Shown: positions 8,880 through 16,841 of the stretch, in pieces | Position numbering within the stretch: position 1 is the first letter of the stretch | Layout of the letters: each line of letters begins with the position of its first letter | Origin: Sphingopyxis sp. LC363 | GTDB taxonomy: Bacteria; Pseudomonadota; Alphaproteobacteria; Sphingomonadales; Sphingomonadaceae | Reading direction: 5' to 3' | DNA: 64,000 nucleotides | NCBI RefSeq assembly: GCF_000756385.1 | Contig: NZ_JNFC01000004.1 | Span: 1 to 64,000, forward strand | Position numbers and translations under genes: made by a program | The notes under the pieces: generated by a model | What the model saw: only the letters and a program-made list of their open reading frames with translations | What the model was told of the DNA's origin: nothing | The model's database searches: none

Positions 8880-11168
8880 ATGGCGGGCATTCGCGACACG
8901 GTTGGAAAGCGCAAATCGCGGCTGCCGCAGGTCAGCCGCCGCCAGATACTCGTCGGCGCGACCGCCGCGGGCGGCCTCGCGATCGCATGGAGCCTGTGGC
9001 CGCGCGATTACCAGCCGAACCTGACTGCCGCCCCCGACGAGCATATCTTCAACGCTTTCCTGAAGATCGGCGACGACGGCCATATCAGCGCGATCGTCCC
9101 GCAATGCGAAATGGGGCAAGGCGTCACAACGCTGCTGCCGCAGATCATGGCCGACGAACTCGGCGCCGACTGGCGGACGATCGCGGTCGAAACCGCTCCG
9201 ATCAGCCCGCTCTATGCCAATACGCTGCTCGTCGACGAGGATAGCGCGGTCTTTACGCCGCGGTCGGGTGTCCCCGATTTCGTGTCCGACGTGCGGAGCT
9301 GGGCGCGCCGCGAATGGGCGGTGCGTAACGCGGTGATGCTCACCGCGAACAGCTCGTCGGTCCGCATGTTCGAAGGCCCGTGCCGCGCGGCGGCGGCGCA
9401 GGCGCGTGCGCTGTTGATGATGGCGGCCGCCGATCGCTGGGACGCCGACTGGGAAGAATGCGACACACAGGACGGTTTCGTCCTTCACGGCAAGAAAAGG
9501 CTGCGTTTCGGCGAGGTCGCGGCGGCGGCGGCGCTGCTCGACCCGCCTGCCGAGCCCGTCTATCGCGCACCCGCCGCCGACCCGCTCTATGGCAAGGAAT
9601 TGACGCGGCTCGACCTGCCGGCAAAGATCGACGGGTCGGCCAATTATGCCGGCGACATCCGCCTTCCCGACATGGTCTTTGCCGCGATCCGGCAGGGGCC
9701 GCTCGGCGCGACGCGGCTGAAGGGCATCGACCGCAAGCGCGGGATGGCGTCGCCCGGTCTGCTGCATGTCGTCACGCACGACCGCTGGGTCGCGACCGTC
9801 GCGCGCAACTGGTGGGCGGCGAACAACGCGCTCGACCGCTTCGCGCCGGTGTTCGAGACCGAAGGCACGCCGATTTCGACCGCGCGTGTCGATACCGCGC
9901 TGAAGGCAGCGCTGAAGGACGATGGCTATCGCATCGCGAGCGAGGGCGACGTCGCCGAGGCGATGGACGGCCGCAAAGGGATCGCCGCCGAATATGCCGT
10001 CGCCCCCGCGCTTCACGCGGCCGTAGAAACGCGCACCGCGACCGCCGCGCCCGATCGTGACGGGCTACGCCTCTGGGTCGCGACGCAGGCGCCCGCCCAG
10101 TGCCGCGACGCGGTCGCGCGCGCGACCGGGCTTGCGCCCGCCAACGTCACCTTATTCCCGATGATGGCGGGCGGGTCGTTCGACGCCTGCCTCGACCACA
10201 GCGTCGCGGTGCAGGCGGCGATCGTCGCGTTGCAGGTGAAACGCCCGGTTCAGCTCGCCTGGTCGCGCGCCGAGGAAATCATGCGCCTGCCCCCGCGCGC
10301 GCCCGCGCGGGCCAAGCTTACCGCGACACTCAACGCCGCGGGCGGGATCGACGCGCTGGTGACGCGTATCGCGGTGCCCGCGACCAATCACGAGGTGCGC
10401 GCACGGCTGTTCGACAATAGCCCCGCCGACGAGGCGCAACGCGCCGCCGCCGGCCGCGCCGACGCCGCCGCGGTCGAGGGGGCGATGACGCGCTATGCGA
10501 TCCCGCACCGCGCGGTCGACCATTGCCCCGCCGACATCGGGCTGCCGACCGGGCGCTGGCGCGGCAACGCCGACAGCTACACGGCCTTTTTCACCGAATG
10601 CTTCATCGACGAAATGGCGGCGCAGGCGGGAAGCGACGCGCTTTCCTATCGCATGGCGATGCTCGGCGACGCGCCGCTGCTCGCGCGCTGCCTGCTCACC
10701 GCGACCAGCATCGGCGGCTGGGAGGGCGGCTTGCCGGGGAGCGCGCAGGGCCTTGCCTGCCACTCGATGCGCGGCAGCCATATCGCGCTGATGGCGACCG
10801 CGCGGCAGAGCGACCGGGGCCTTCAGGTCGAACAATTGGTCGCGGTCGTCGACGCGGGGCGGATCGTCAACCCGGCGATCGCACGCCAACAGGTCGAGGG
10901 CGGGCTGATCTTCGGCCTCGCCGCTGCGGTCGGCGCGACCACCGATTATGAAGGCGGTCTCGCGACCGCGCGCAAGCTCGGCCAGCTCGGCCTGCCGCGT
11001 CTGTCGCAGACGCCGCGGATATTGGTCGAACTCGTCGAGAGCGACCGCGAACCCGGCGGGCTCGGCGAGATCGGCGTTCCGGTCGTCGCCCCCGCGATCG
11101 CCAACGCGATGTTCGCCGCGACCGGGCGGCGCATCCGCCGCATCCCGCTATCGGCGCATCCGCTATGA
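8880..11168 (+). CDS. Molybdopterin-binding subunit of an IorB-type (xanthine dehydrogenase family) oxidoreductase
   Basis: 762 residues, the right size for the large subunit of isoquinoline 1-oxidoreductase-like molybdenum hydroxylases. The N-terminus has a twin-arginine signal (SRRQILVGATAAGGLAIAW), so export folded to the periplasm is likely. The entry loop VPQCEMGQGVTTLLPQIMADEL and the C-terminal GGLGEIGVPVVAPAIANAM, holding the expected active-site Glu, are intact. The small [2Fe-2S] subunit normally encoded next to it is not present on either side. Its stop overlaps hemH by 4 bases. Substrate unknown. Confidence 0.85.
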   Translation: MAGIRDTVGKRKSRLPQVSRRQILVGATAAGGLAIAWSLWPRDYQPNLTAAPDEHIFNAFLKIGDDGHISAIVPQCEMGQGVTTLLPQIMADELGADWRTIAVETAPISPLYANTLLVDEDSAVFTPRSGVPDFVSDVRSWARREWAVRNAVMLTANSSSVRMFEGPCRAAAAQARALLMMAAADRWDADWEECDTQDGFVLHGKKRLRFGEVAAAAALLDPPAEPVYRAPAADPLYGKELTRLDLPAKIDGSANYAGDIRLPDMVFAAIRQGPLGATRLKGIDRKRGMASPGLLHVVTHDRWVATVARNWWAANNALDRFAPVFETEGTPISTARVDTALKAALKDDGYRIASEGDVAEAMDGRKGIAAEYAVAPALHAAVETRTATAAPDRDGLRLWVATQAPAQCRDAVARATGLAPANVTLFPMMAGGSFDACLDHSVAVQAAIVALQVKRPVQLAWSRAEEIMRLPPRAPARAKLTATLNAAGGIDALVTRIAVPATNHEVRARLFDNSPADEAQRAAAGRADAAAVEGAMTRYAIPHRAVDHCPADIGLPTGRWRGNADSYTAFFTECFIDEMAAQAGSDALSYRMAMLGDAPLLARCLLTATSIGGWEGGLPGSAQGLACHSMRGSHIALMATARQSDRGLQVEQLVAVVDAGRIVNPAIARQQVEGGLIFGLAAAVGATTDYEGGLATARKLGQLGLPRLSQTPRILVELVESDREPGGLGEIGVPVVAPAIANAMFAATGRRIRRIPLSAHPL

Positions 11169-12163
11169 CCCGCCCGGCCGATCATCCCGCCGTCGCGGCG
11201 CCGCTTGTCGGCGTGCTGCTCGTCAACCTCGGCACCCCCGATGCGCCCGATGCGCGCTCGGTGCGGCGTTACCTCGGCCAGTTCCTGTCCGACCGCCGCG
11301 TCGTCGAGATCCCGCAGATCCTGTGGCAGCCGATCCTGCGCGGCCTCATCCTGACCACCCGGCCGAAAAAATCGGCGCACGCCTATGCGCAGGTGTGGAC
11401 CGACAAGGGATCGCCGCTCGCCGCGATCACGCGCGCGCAGGGCGAGGCGTTGCAATGCGCCTTGGGCGAAGCGGCGGTGGTCTCGCATGCGATGCGCTAT
11501 GGCGAGCCCGCGATCGGTCCGGCGATCGACGCGCTGGTCGCGGCGGGATGCCGCCGCATCTTGGTCGCGCCGCTCTATCCGCAATATTGCGCCGCGACGA
11601 CCGCGACCGTGGTCGATGCGGTGGGCGATCATCTGAAGACGCTGCGGTGGCAACCCACGCTGCGCTTTCTGCCGCCCTATCACGACGATCCCGCCTATCT
11701 CGACGCGCTCGGGGCGTCGGTGGCGTCGGGGCTGGCCGCGCTCGATTTCGCGCCCGACGTGCTGCTCGCGAGCTTCCACGGCATGCCCGAGCGCACTTTG
11801 CAGCTGGGCGATCCCTATCATTGCCAGTGCCAAAAGACCGCTCGCCTGCTGTCCGAAAGGCTCGGGCGCCCGGTCGAGGTCGCGTTCCAGTCGCGATTCG
11901 GCCGCGCCAAATGGCTCGAACCCGCGACCGACAGCCGGCTCGAAGCACTGGCCAAGGCGGGCAAGAGCGTCACGGTCTTCGCGCCGGGCTTCGCCGCCGA
12001 CTGCCTCGAAACGCTGGAGGAGCTGGCGATTCGAGGCCGACAGCAATTTGCCGGAGCGGGGGGCGGGAATTTCGCCTATCTGCCCTGCCTCAACGCCGAC
12101 GCGCCGGGCATGACGATGATCGAAACGCTGGTGCGGCGCGAACTTGCGGGGTGGCTCGCCTAG
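11165..12163 (+). CDS. hemH: Ferrochelatase
   Basis: Last enzyme of protoheme synthesis, inserting ferrous iron into protoporphyrin IX. 332 residues. It opens VGVLLVNLGTPDAPDARSV, carries the SFHGMPERTLQLGDPYHCQC block with the metal-site His, and ends with the FAPGFAADCLETLEEL motif that contains the conserved Glu. ATG overlaps the molybdoprotein stop by 4 bases, so it is translated from the same message. The 90 bases after it hold the start region of the next gene and nothing else I can name. Confidence 0.95.
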   Translation: MTRPADHPAVAAPLVGVLLVNLGTPDAPDARSVRRYLGQFLSDRRVVEIPQILWQPILRGLILTTRPKKSAHAYAQVWTDKGSPLAAITRAQGEALQCALGEAAVVSHAMRYGEPAIGPAIDALVAAGCRRILVAPLYPQYCAATTATVVDAVGDHLKTLRWQPTLRFLPPYHDDPAYLDALGASVASGLAALDFAPDVLLASFHGMPERTLQLGDPYHCQCQKTARLLSERLGRPVEVAFQSRFGRAKWLEPATDSRLEALAKAGKSVTVFAPGFAADCLETLEELAIRGRQQFAGAGGGNFAYLPCLNADAPGMTMIETLVRRELAGWLA

Positions 12164-12253
12164 GCGTGCTTACCAACTGTTTAGGACCATGTGCTAAATT
12201 GATCCGGCGCGGCGCCAAAAGGGCGCGACCCCCTGCGCATATGGAGACAGGCG

Positions 12254-13810
12254 ATGGACCAGATTCTGACGGCGGCATTGACGCTGGCTGGAGTCACGCT
12301 GGCTTTCGTCGGACTTGCCTATGCCCTCTGGCGGTCGCGGCATCCGCGCGCCGCCACGGCCGCCCCCGGCCCTGCCCCGCGCGCCGCGCGCGAATATCGC
12401 TTGCCGAAACTGTCGCGCCGGGCCGAAGCTCCGCCCGACGACGTCGAAATCTCACCGTCGCGGCTCGCGCGAATCCGCCGCCAGACGCCGCCGGACATGG
12501 TTGATGAGAGCGGCTATGACTCCGCGCCCGACGCGGCTGCGCCCCTGGAGGCCGCATCGCCCGCCGCGATCGAAACGACGCTCGAAACGATCGCCTCCGA
12601 AGTCGCGGAGCAGGCGCACCGGATCGAGCGCGACGAGGCCGAAACCGTCGCGCTTCGCCTCCTTCCCCAAATTCCACCGCGCGATGCGATTTCAACCAAC
12701 AGCTGGCTGGGCGGCCGCCCGCGACTCGTGGCGGGCATGGCGTGGCCCCGGATCGACGACCAGCCGGTCGATTTCCTCGCGCAGATCGATTGCACCGACC
12801 TGCCCGCCGACCTGTGGGGCGGGCTGGGGCCGCGCGACGGCGCGCTCGCCTTTTTCATCCATCGCCGCAAGCCCGAGGTGCGCGTCCTGCATCTTCGCGA
12901 CACCGGCATGCCGACCCAGCCCCCGTTCGCGCTCAACGATGCCGAAGGCTGGTTCGGTCCCCATGGGGGTCTCGGCCAAGGCGACCTTGCGCCCTTCGCT
13001 ATCCGCGCCTTTCCCGAATGGCCCGTCGATCTGGTCGCCGTGCGCGCGGGCGATCCCGATCCGCGCGACGCGGACGATGCCCAGGTGGCGGGCGGCGAGC
13101 GCGCCGATCGCGGCTATGACATCGCCGATCCCGCCTTTCATCCTTTCGACTGGGGCAGCATGACCGCGATGGTCGCGCTCCTCGAAATGCGGCTCGGCGG
13201 GCTCGAACAGGACGCGGCGACGAACATGGACGATGACGAGGCATCGAACCAGTGCGCCGCGATCAACCGCGACGCCTGCGAACGCGCGCGCGAGATCATC
13301 GCTATCGTCCACGACAGCGCGGCGCGCGACAGCTTCTCGCCCGGCGACGCGACCGCGGTGATGGCAGCGCTGCACGCGATCCGCTGGGCCAAGGCGGTTC
13401 GCACCGTCGATCCCGAAACCGGCGCCGAGCGGATCGAGATGATCACGCTGCCGCTGACGACGCATCGCCCCGACGCCGATCTTTGGGTTCAGGATTATCG
13501 GACGATCCTGTTTGACCGCGCCAAGCACGCCTGGTGCGCCAACCCCGACAATCTGTCGGCGCCGGCGCGCGCATTCTATGAACCCCGGTGGCGCGCGATG
13601 GCGGCGTCCGAGATGGCGGCGATGGGCGGCGAACCGGTTCGCCCCCTGCCCGGTTTTGACGCCGGCCGCGACGTGGTGTTGCTCGAACTGCCGAGCAGCG
13701 GACTGATGAGCCGGAAATTCGGCGAAGACGCCGATCTGGTCGTGACCATCGACCGGGCCGATTTGGCGATCGGGAATTTTTCGAAGGTGCGGGCGCAGCT
13801 CGGCAGCTAG
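12254..13810 (+). CDS. DUF1963 (YwqG-like) protein with N-terminal membrane anchor
   Basis: 518 residues. The N-terminus (LTAALTLAGVTLAFVGLAYALW) is a single membrane segment, followed by a Pro/Arg/Ala-rich linker of about 120 residues, then a DUF1963 domain recognised from SWLGGRPRLVAGMAWPRID, VDFLAQIDCTDLP and the GALAFFIHR strand. DUF1963 proteins have no settled function. A clear ATG follows GGAGAC. No operon partner: hemH ends 90 bases upstream and a promoter for the next gene lies downstream. Confidence 0.8.
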   Translation: MDQILTAALTLAGVTLAFVGLAYALWRSRHPRAATAAPGPAPRAAREYRLPKLSRRAEAPPDDVEISPSRLARIRRQTPPDMVDESGYDSAPDAAAPLEAASPAAIETTLETIASEVAEQAHRIERDEAETVALRLLPQIPPRDAISTNSWLGGRPRLVAGMAWPRIDDQPVDFLAQIDCTDLPADLWGGLGPRDGALAFFIHRRKPEVRVLHLRDTGMPTQPPFALNDAEGWFGPHGGLGQGDLAPFAIRAFPEWPVDLVAVRAGDPDPRDADDAQVAGGERADRGYDIADPAFHPFDWGSMTAMVALLEMRLGGLEQDAATNMDDDEASNQCAAINRDACERAREIIAIVHDSAARDSFSPGDATAVMAALHAIRWAKAVRTVDPETGAERIEMITLPLTTHRPDADLWVQDYRTILFDRAKHAWCANPDNLSAPARAFYEPRWRAMAASEMAAMGGEPVRPLPGFDAGRDVVLLELPSSGLMSRKFGEDADLVVTIDRADLAIGNFSKVRAQLGS

Positions 13811-13856
13811 GTCAATCTTCTTCCGGAATAGCTTTGCGATTGACGTTCCGGTCAAC

Positions 13857-13885
13857 TTGCAGCGCTCCGTGCCGCAGCCTAATCA
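13857..13885 (+). promoter_or_regulatory. Candidate sigma-70 promoter of the acetoacetyl-CoA reductase gene
   Basis: TTGCAG (-35), 17-base spacer and TAATCA (-10), about 32 bases before the ATG. Just upstream at 13840-13855 is the dyad TTGAC-6-GTCAA, a possible operator. Found by eye. Confidence 0.5.
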
Positions 13886-13917
13886 TGATGCGATAACGCA
13901 GTGGGAGAGCTTGATTT

Positions 13918-14640
13918 ATGGCACGCATCGCAATCGTCACCGGCGGCAGCCGCGGCATCGGGGAAGCGATTTCGCTGAAACTGAAGGAACAGGGCGTCAC
14001 CGTCGTCGCCAACTATGCCGGCAATGACGAAAAGGCGCGCGAATTCACCGACCGCACCGGCATCGCCGCGCGCAAATGGGACGTCGGCGACCATCAGGCG
14101 TGCCTCGACAATTGCGCCGCCATCGCCGGGGAATTCGGCGCGATCGACATCGTCGTCAACAACGCCGGCATCACCCGCGACGGCACGCTTGCGCGCATGA
14201 GCTACGACGATTGGGACGATGTGATGCGCGTCAACCTCGGCGGCTGTTTCAACATGGCGAAGGCGACCTTTGCCGGCATGGTCGAGCGCGGCTGGGGCCG
14301 CATCGTCAACATCGGGTCGATCAACGGGCAGGCGGGCCAATATGGCCAGGTCAATTATGCCGCCGCCAAGTCGGGCATCCACGGCTTCACCAAGGCGCTC
14401 GCGCAGGAAGGCGCGAAGAAGGGCGTCACGGTGAACGCGATCGCGCCGGGCTATATCGACACCGACATGGTCGCCGCGGTGCCGGCGCCGGTGCTCGAAA
14501 AGATCGTCGCCAAGATTCCGGTCGGGCGTCTGGGGCAGGCCGACGAGATCGCGCGCGGGGTAGCGTTCCTGTGCAGCGAGGATGCGGGCTTCGTCACCGG
14601 ATCGACGATGTCGATCAATGGCGGGCAGCATATGTATTGA
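13918..14640 (+). CDS. phbB: Acetoacetyl-CoA reductase (PhaB/PhbB), SDR family
   Basis: NADPH-dependent short-chain dehydrogenase of 240 residues giving (R)-3-hydroxybutyryl-CoA for polyhydroxybutyrate. It shows the cofactor motif GGSRGIGEAI, NNAGITRDGTLARMSYDDW, the Ser/Tyr/Lys catalytic set (GSINGQAGQYGQVNYAAAK) and the PhaB-like ending FVTGSTMSINGGQHMY. Thiolase and synthase genes are not nearby, so the gene stands alone behind its own promoter. A generic 3-oxoacyl reductase role cannot be excluded. Confidence 0.88.
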   Translation: MARIAIVTGGSRGIGEAISLKLKEQGVTVVANYAGNDEKAREFTDRTGIAARKWDVGDHQACLDNCAAIAGEFGAIDIVVNNAGITRDGTLARMSYDDWDDVMRVNLGGCFNMAKATFAGMVERGWGRIVNIGSINGQAGQYGQVNYAAAKSGIHGFTKALAQEGAKKGVTVNAIAPGYIDTDMVAAVPAPVLEKIVAKIPVGRLGQADEIARGVAFLCSEDAGFVTGSTMSINGGQHMY

Positions 14641-14648
14641 CGGGCCGA

Positions 14649-14675
14649 GGGCGGCGATCCGAAAGATCGCCGCCC
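14649..14675 (+). terminator. Stem-loop after phbB
   Basis: Perfect 11-bp stem GGGCGGCGATC around CGAAA, 8 bases after the stop. There is no proper U run, so termination here may be weak or the hairpin may protect the 3' end. Confidence 0.5.
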
Positions 14676-14775
14676 CGTCTGACGTCTTGGCGGCGGCTTT
14701 GCCGTCGCCGCTCACTCTACCCCGTAACGCGTTCGCCCCTGGTTCCTTCTTTGCGACGTCGAAAGGAAGAACGGC

Positions 14776-14800
14776 GCTTCGACAAGCTCGGCACGAACGG
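14776..14800. repeat. Single copy of a dispersed palindromic half-element
   Basis: The stretch containing CTTCGACAAGCTCGGCACG resembles a repeat scattered through many sphingomonad and other proteobacterial genomes, where it often occurs as inverted pairs. Here only one arm is seen in the roughly 200-base gap between phbB and the convergent regulator gene. Confidence 0.45.
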
Positions 14801-14844
14801 AACAAGAGGGTGGTCTCAAATCTCTGGCCCACCCTCTCCAACCC

Positions 14845-15591
14845 TCACTCCACCGTCACCCCGACCACGCGCCAGCTTCCGCCCTCGCGCACCAGCGACA
14901 GCGTCTCGATCGCGCCCGTCTTGTTCGCATAGTCGGTGCGGAACTTGACCATCTGATAGCCATAGGGCGGCGCGGGCACCGACTCGTCGCTCATCAGAAC
15001 CCGCGACTTAACCGGCCCCAGCGGCCTCTGCACCTGTTGCGCGACCCGCGCCCAGGTCTCGACCGAGTTGAGCGCCTTGAACGATTGGCCGGTCGCCTCC
15101 CAGCTGCCGTTCCAGTCGCCCTTCTCGACCAGCGCGAGCCAGTCGCGCGCCGCCGCGACCGCAGGGCTTTCGGCGGGCGCGGTCGACGGCATCGCCGCGG
15201 GCGTGTCGGCGGTGCCGGTCATCGAGGAAAAAGCGAACAGGGCCAAGCTAAGCGACATCAGAAGACCTCCAACGAGCCAGCCGAGCGGCCGCACCATGCG
15301 GGGCGCCTCGGCGGGTGTCGTCCGGTCTTCCACATCGGGTAGGGCAGCGGCTTCTCCCAAAGCCTTGTCCGCCAATATTTGAGGGGTCCGGTGCTCGATC
15401 TCGCGCAGCTGGCGCGCCGCCTCGCGACTGCTCGACACCGCCATCTTGCGCCGCGCGTCGCGCAGCCTTTCGTTGATCGTATGGACCGACAGCCCGAGAT
15501 GCCGCGCCATCGACTTGGCGTCATAGCCGCTGACAAGCAGCCGCAGCGTCTCTTTCTCCTTTTCGGTGAGAGTGTGGATTCCAGCGGTCAT
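14845..15591 (-). CDS. Membrane-anchored LuxR-type regulator with C-terminal DUF4019 domain
   Basis: 248 residues with an unusual order. Residues about 5-65 form a LuxR/GerE helix-turn-helix (LTEKEKETLRLLVSGYDAKSMARHLGLSVHTINERL). A linker is followed by one transmembrane segment (GWLVGGLLMSLSLALFAF, near 105-122). The remainder is an extracytoplasmic DUF4019-like domain (AARDWLALVEKGDWNGSWEATG to the end). It therefore looks like a one-component regulator that senses outside the membrane and binds DNA inside, in the manner of CadC/ToxR but with a LuxR head. Signal and targets unknown. Divergent from the ribbon-helix-helix gene. Confidence 0.82.
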   Translation of the reverse strand: MTAGIHTLTEKEKETLRLLVSGYDAKSMARHLGLSVHTINERLRDARRKMAVSSSREAARQLREIEHRTPQILADKALGEAAALPDVEDRTTPAEAPRMVRPLGWLVGGLLMSLSLALFAFSSMTGTADTPAAMPSTAPAESPAVAAARDWLALVEKGDWNGSWEATGQSFKALNSVETWARVAQQVQRPLGPVKSRVLMSDESVPAPPYGYQMVKFRTDYANKTGAIETLSLVREGGSWRVVGVTVE

Positions 15592-15701
15592 CGGCGTGCC
15601 TGTTTCGCTTCCATTCGCGCGCCAATCTAGGCGCCGCCCGAATCGCGGTCACCCCCAAATAAATCGTACCCCTCGCCGGACAGGCGTTATAAATCCGGAC
15701 C

Positions 15702-15947
15702 ATGGCGCCGCCGCTTCATCCCCCGGTCAAACGTTCGGTGACGATCGCCGGCCATCCGACCTCGATCAGCCTCGAGCCCGTCTTCTGGGACGCGCTCGAA
15801 GCCGAAGCGGTGCGGCAGGCGCTGCCGGTCAACGCGCTCGTCGCGCGGATCGATGTCGAACGGATGGAGGCGGAGGACCCGCCGAACCTGACCTCGGCGA
15901 TCCGGCAATGGCTGTGGCGGGGGCGACCCGATCAGATGGCGCCGTAA
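15702..15947 (+). CDS. Small ribbon-helix-helix protein
   Basis: 81 residues matching the RHH_4-type domain found singly in alphaproteobacteria: strand VKRSVTIAGHPTSISLEPVFWDAL followed by two helices ending NLTSAIRQWLW. Probably a DNA-binding dimer; targets unknown. A TATAAA box lies only 8 bases before the ATG, so the message may be nearly leaderless, though no good -35 is seen. Its 3' end overlaps the convergent ATP-grasp gene by 16 bases. Confidence 0.8.
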   Translation: MAPPLHPPVKRSVTIAGHPTSISLEPVFWDALEAEAVRQALPVNALVARIDVERMEAEDPPNLTSAIRQWLWRGRPDQMAP

Positions 15948-16789
15948 AGCGCCAGCCCGAACGCCGCGCCCTTGTCGGGGGCGTGATGCAGGAAGAGCGA
16001 CGGCTCGATCAACTCGAGTTCCATGATGTGGAGCGTTCCCGCCGCATCGCCGACCATGTCGACGCGCGCATAGACCGGCGGTGCGGGCGCGGCCGCCCGC
16101 GCGGCGGCGGCGGGGCGCCGCGCTGCGTCGCCCGCGTCCCACACCGTCTCGCGCCCGCCGAACTGTTCCTGCACGCGAAAGTCGCCCGATGCCGGGCGCT
16201 TGACGATCGCGTGGCTGAATTTGCCGGCGAAGAAGAAGAGCGAAAATTCGCCTTCGGTGAGGATGCCCTGCATCAGCGGCTGGACGAGCCGGCGCTGGCC
16301 GAGCGCGTCGGCGGGGATCGGCGTGCCGGGCGCGACGCGGTGCGTGCCGTCGGCGCCGCCCGAAATCGCGGGCTTGATCACGACTTCGTCGACCCCGAGC
16401 TCGGCCATCGCTTCGGCGAGGCGCGCGTCGTCGAGCGCATCGACCTCGACCGTCGGCACGACCGCGACGCCCTTTGCGCCGAGCTCGGCGAGATAGGCCT
16501 TGTCGCTGTTCCAGCGCAGCACCGGCACCGGATTGACCACCGGCAGGCCTTCGCTCTCTATCCGGTCGAGCAAAGCATACCAGGCCGCGACATCGCGCTG
16601 ATAACCCCAGGCAAAGAGCGGCAGCACGAGGTCATAACCGGTAAGATCGCCCGGATCGGTCCACACGCGCTGCTCGACGATCAGCCCGGCCGCGGTCAGC
16701 GCCGCCGCCTTGCGGGCGAAGGCGGGCTGCCACTTTTCTTCATAATCGGGCGCCGGGATCAGGATCGCGACGCGGGGCTGGAACGGCAT
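15932..16789 (-). CDS. ATP-grasp protein (RimK/glutathione-synthetase-like)
   Basis: 285 residues from the ATG at MPFQPRVAILIPAPDYEEKW. The N-terminal Rossmann-like part is followed by an ATP-grasp region with EVVIKPAISGGADGTHRV, RRLVQPLMQGILTEGEFSLFFFAGKFSHAIVKRP and a C-terminal metal-binding ELELIEPSLF. Such enzymes join a carboxylate to an amine or thiol nucleophile; the substrate is not evident. An Ala/Arg/Pro-rich insertion lies near residues 220-235. A hairpin separates it from the glutamate dehydrogenase gene upstream. Confidence 0.8.
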   Translation of the reverse strand: MPFQPRVAILIPAPDYEEKWQPAFARKAAALTAAGLIVEQRVWTDPGDLTGYDLVLPLFAWGYQRDVAAWYALLDRIESEGLPVVNPVPVLRWNSDKAYLAELGAKGVAVVPTVEVDALDDARLAEAMAELGVDEVVIKPAISGGADGTHRVAPGTPIPADALGQRRLVQPLMQGILTEGEFSLFFFAGKFSHAIVKRPASGDFRVQEQFGGRETVWDAGDAARRPAAAARAAAPAPPVYARVDMVGDAAGTLHIMELELIEPSLFLHHAPDKGAAFGLALYGAI

Positions 16790-16807
16790 GGAGGGGAAGC
16801 TTTCCTG

Positions 16808-16835
16808 AAGCCCCTCCCCTTCAGGGGAGGGCCTT
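16808..16835 (-). terminator. Hairpin after the glutamate dehydrogenase gene
   Basis: Stem AAGCCCCTCCCC with its near-complement around a TTCA loop, one mismatch, located 7 bases after the gdh stop on the minus strand. No long U run follows. Confidence 0.5.
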
Positions 16836-16841
16836 ATTTGA

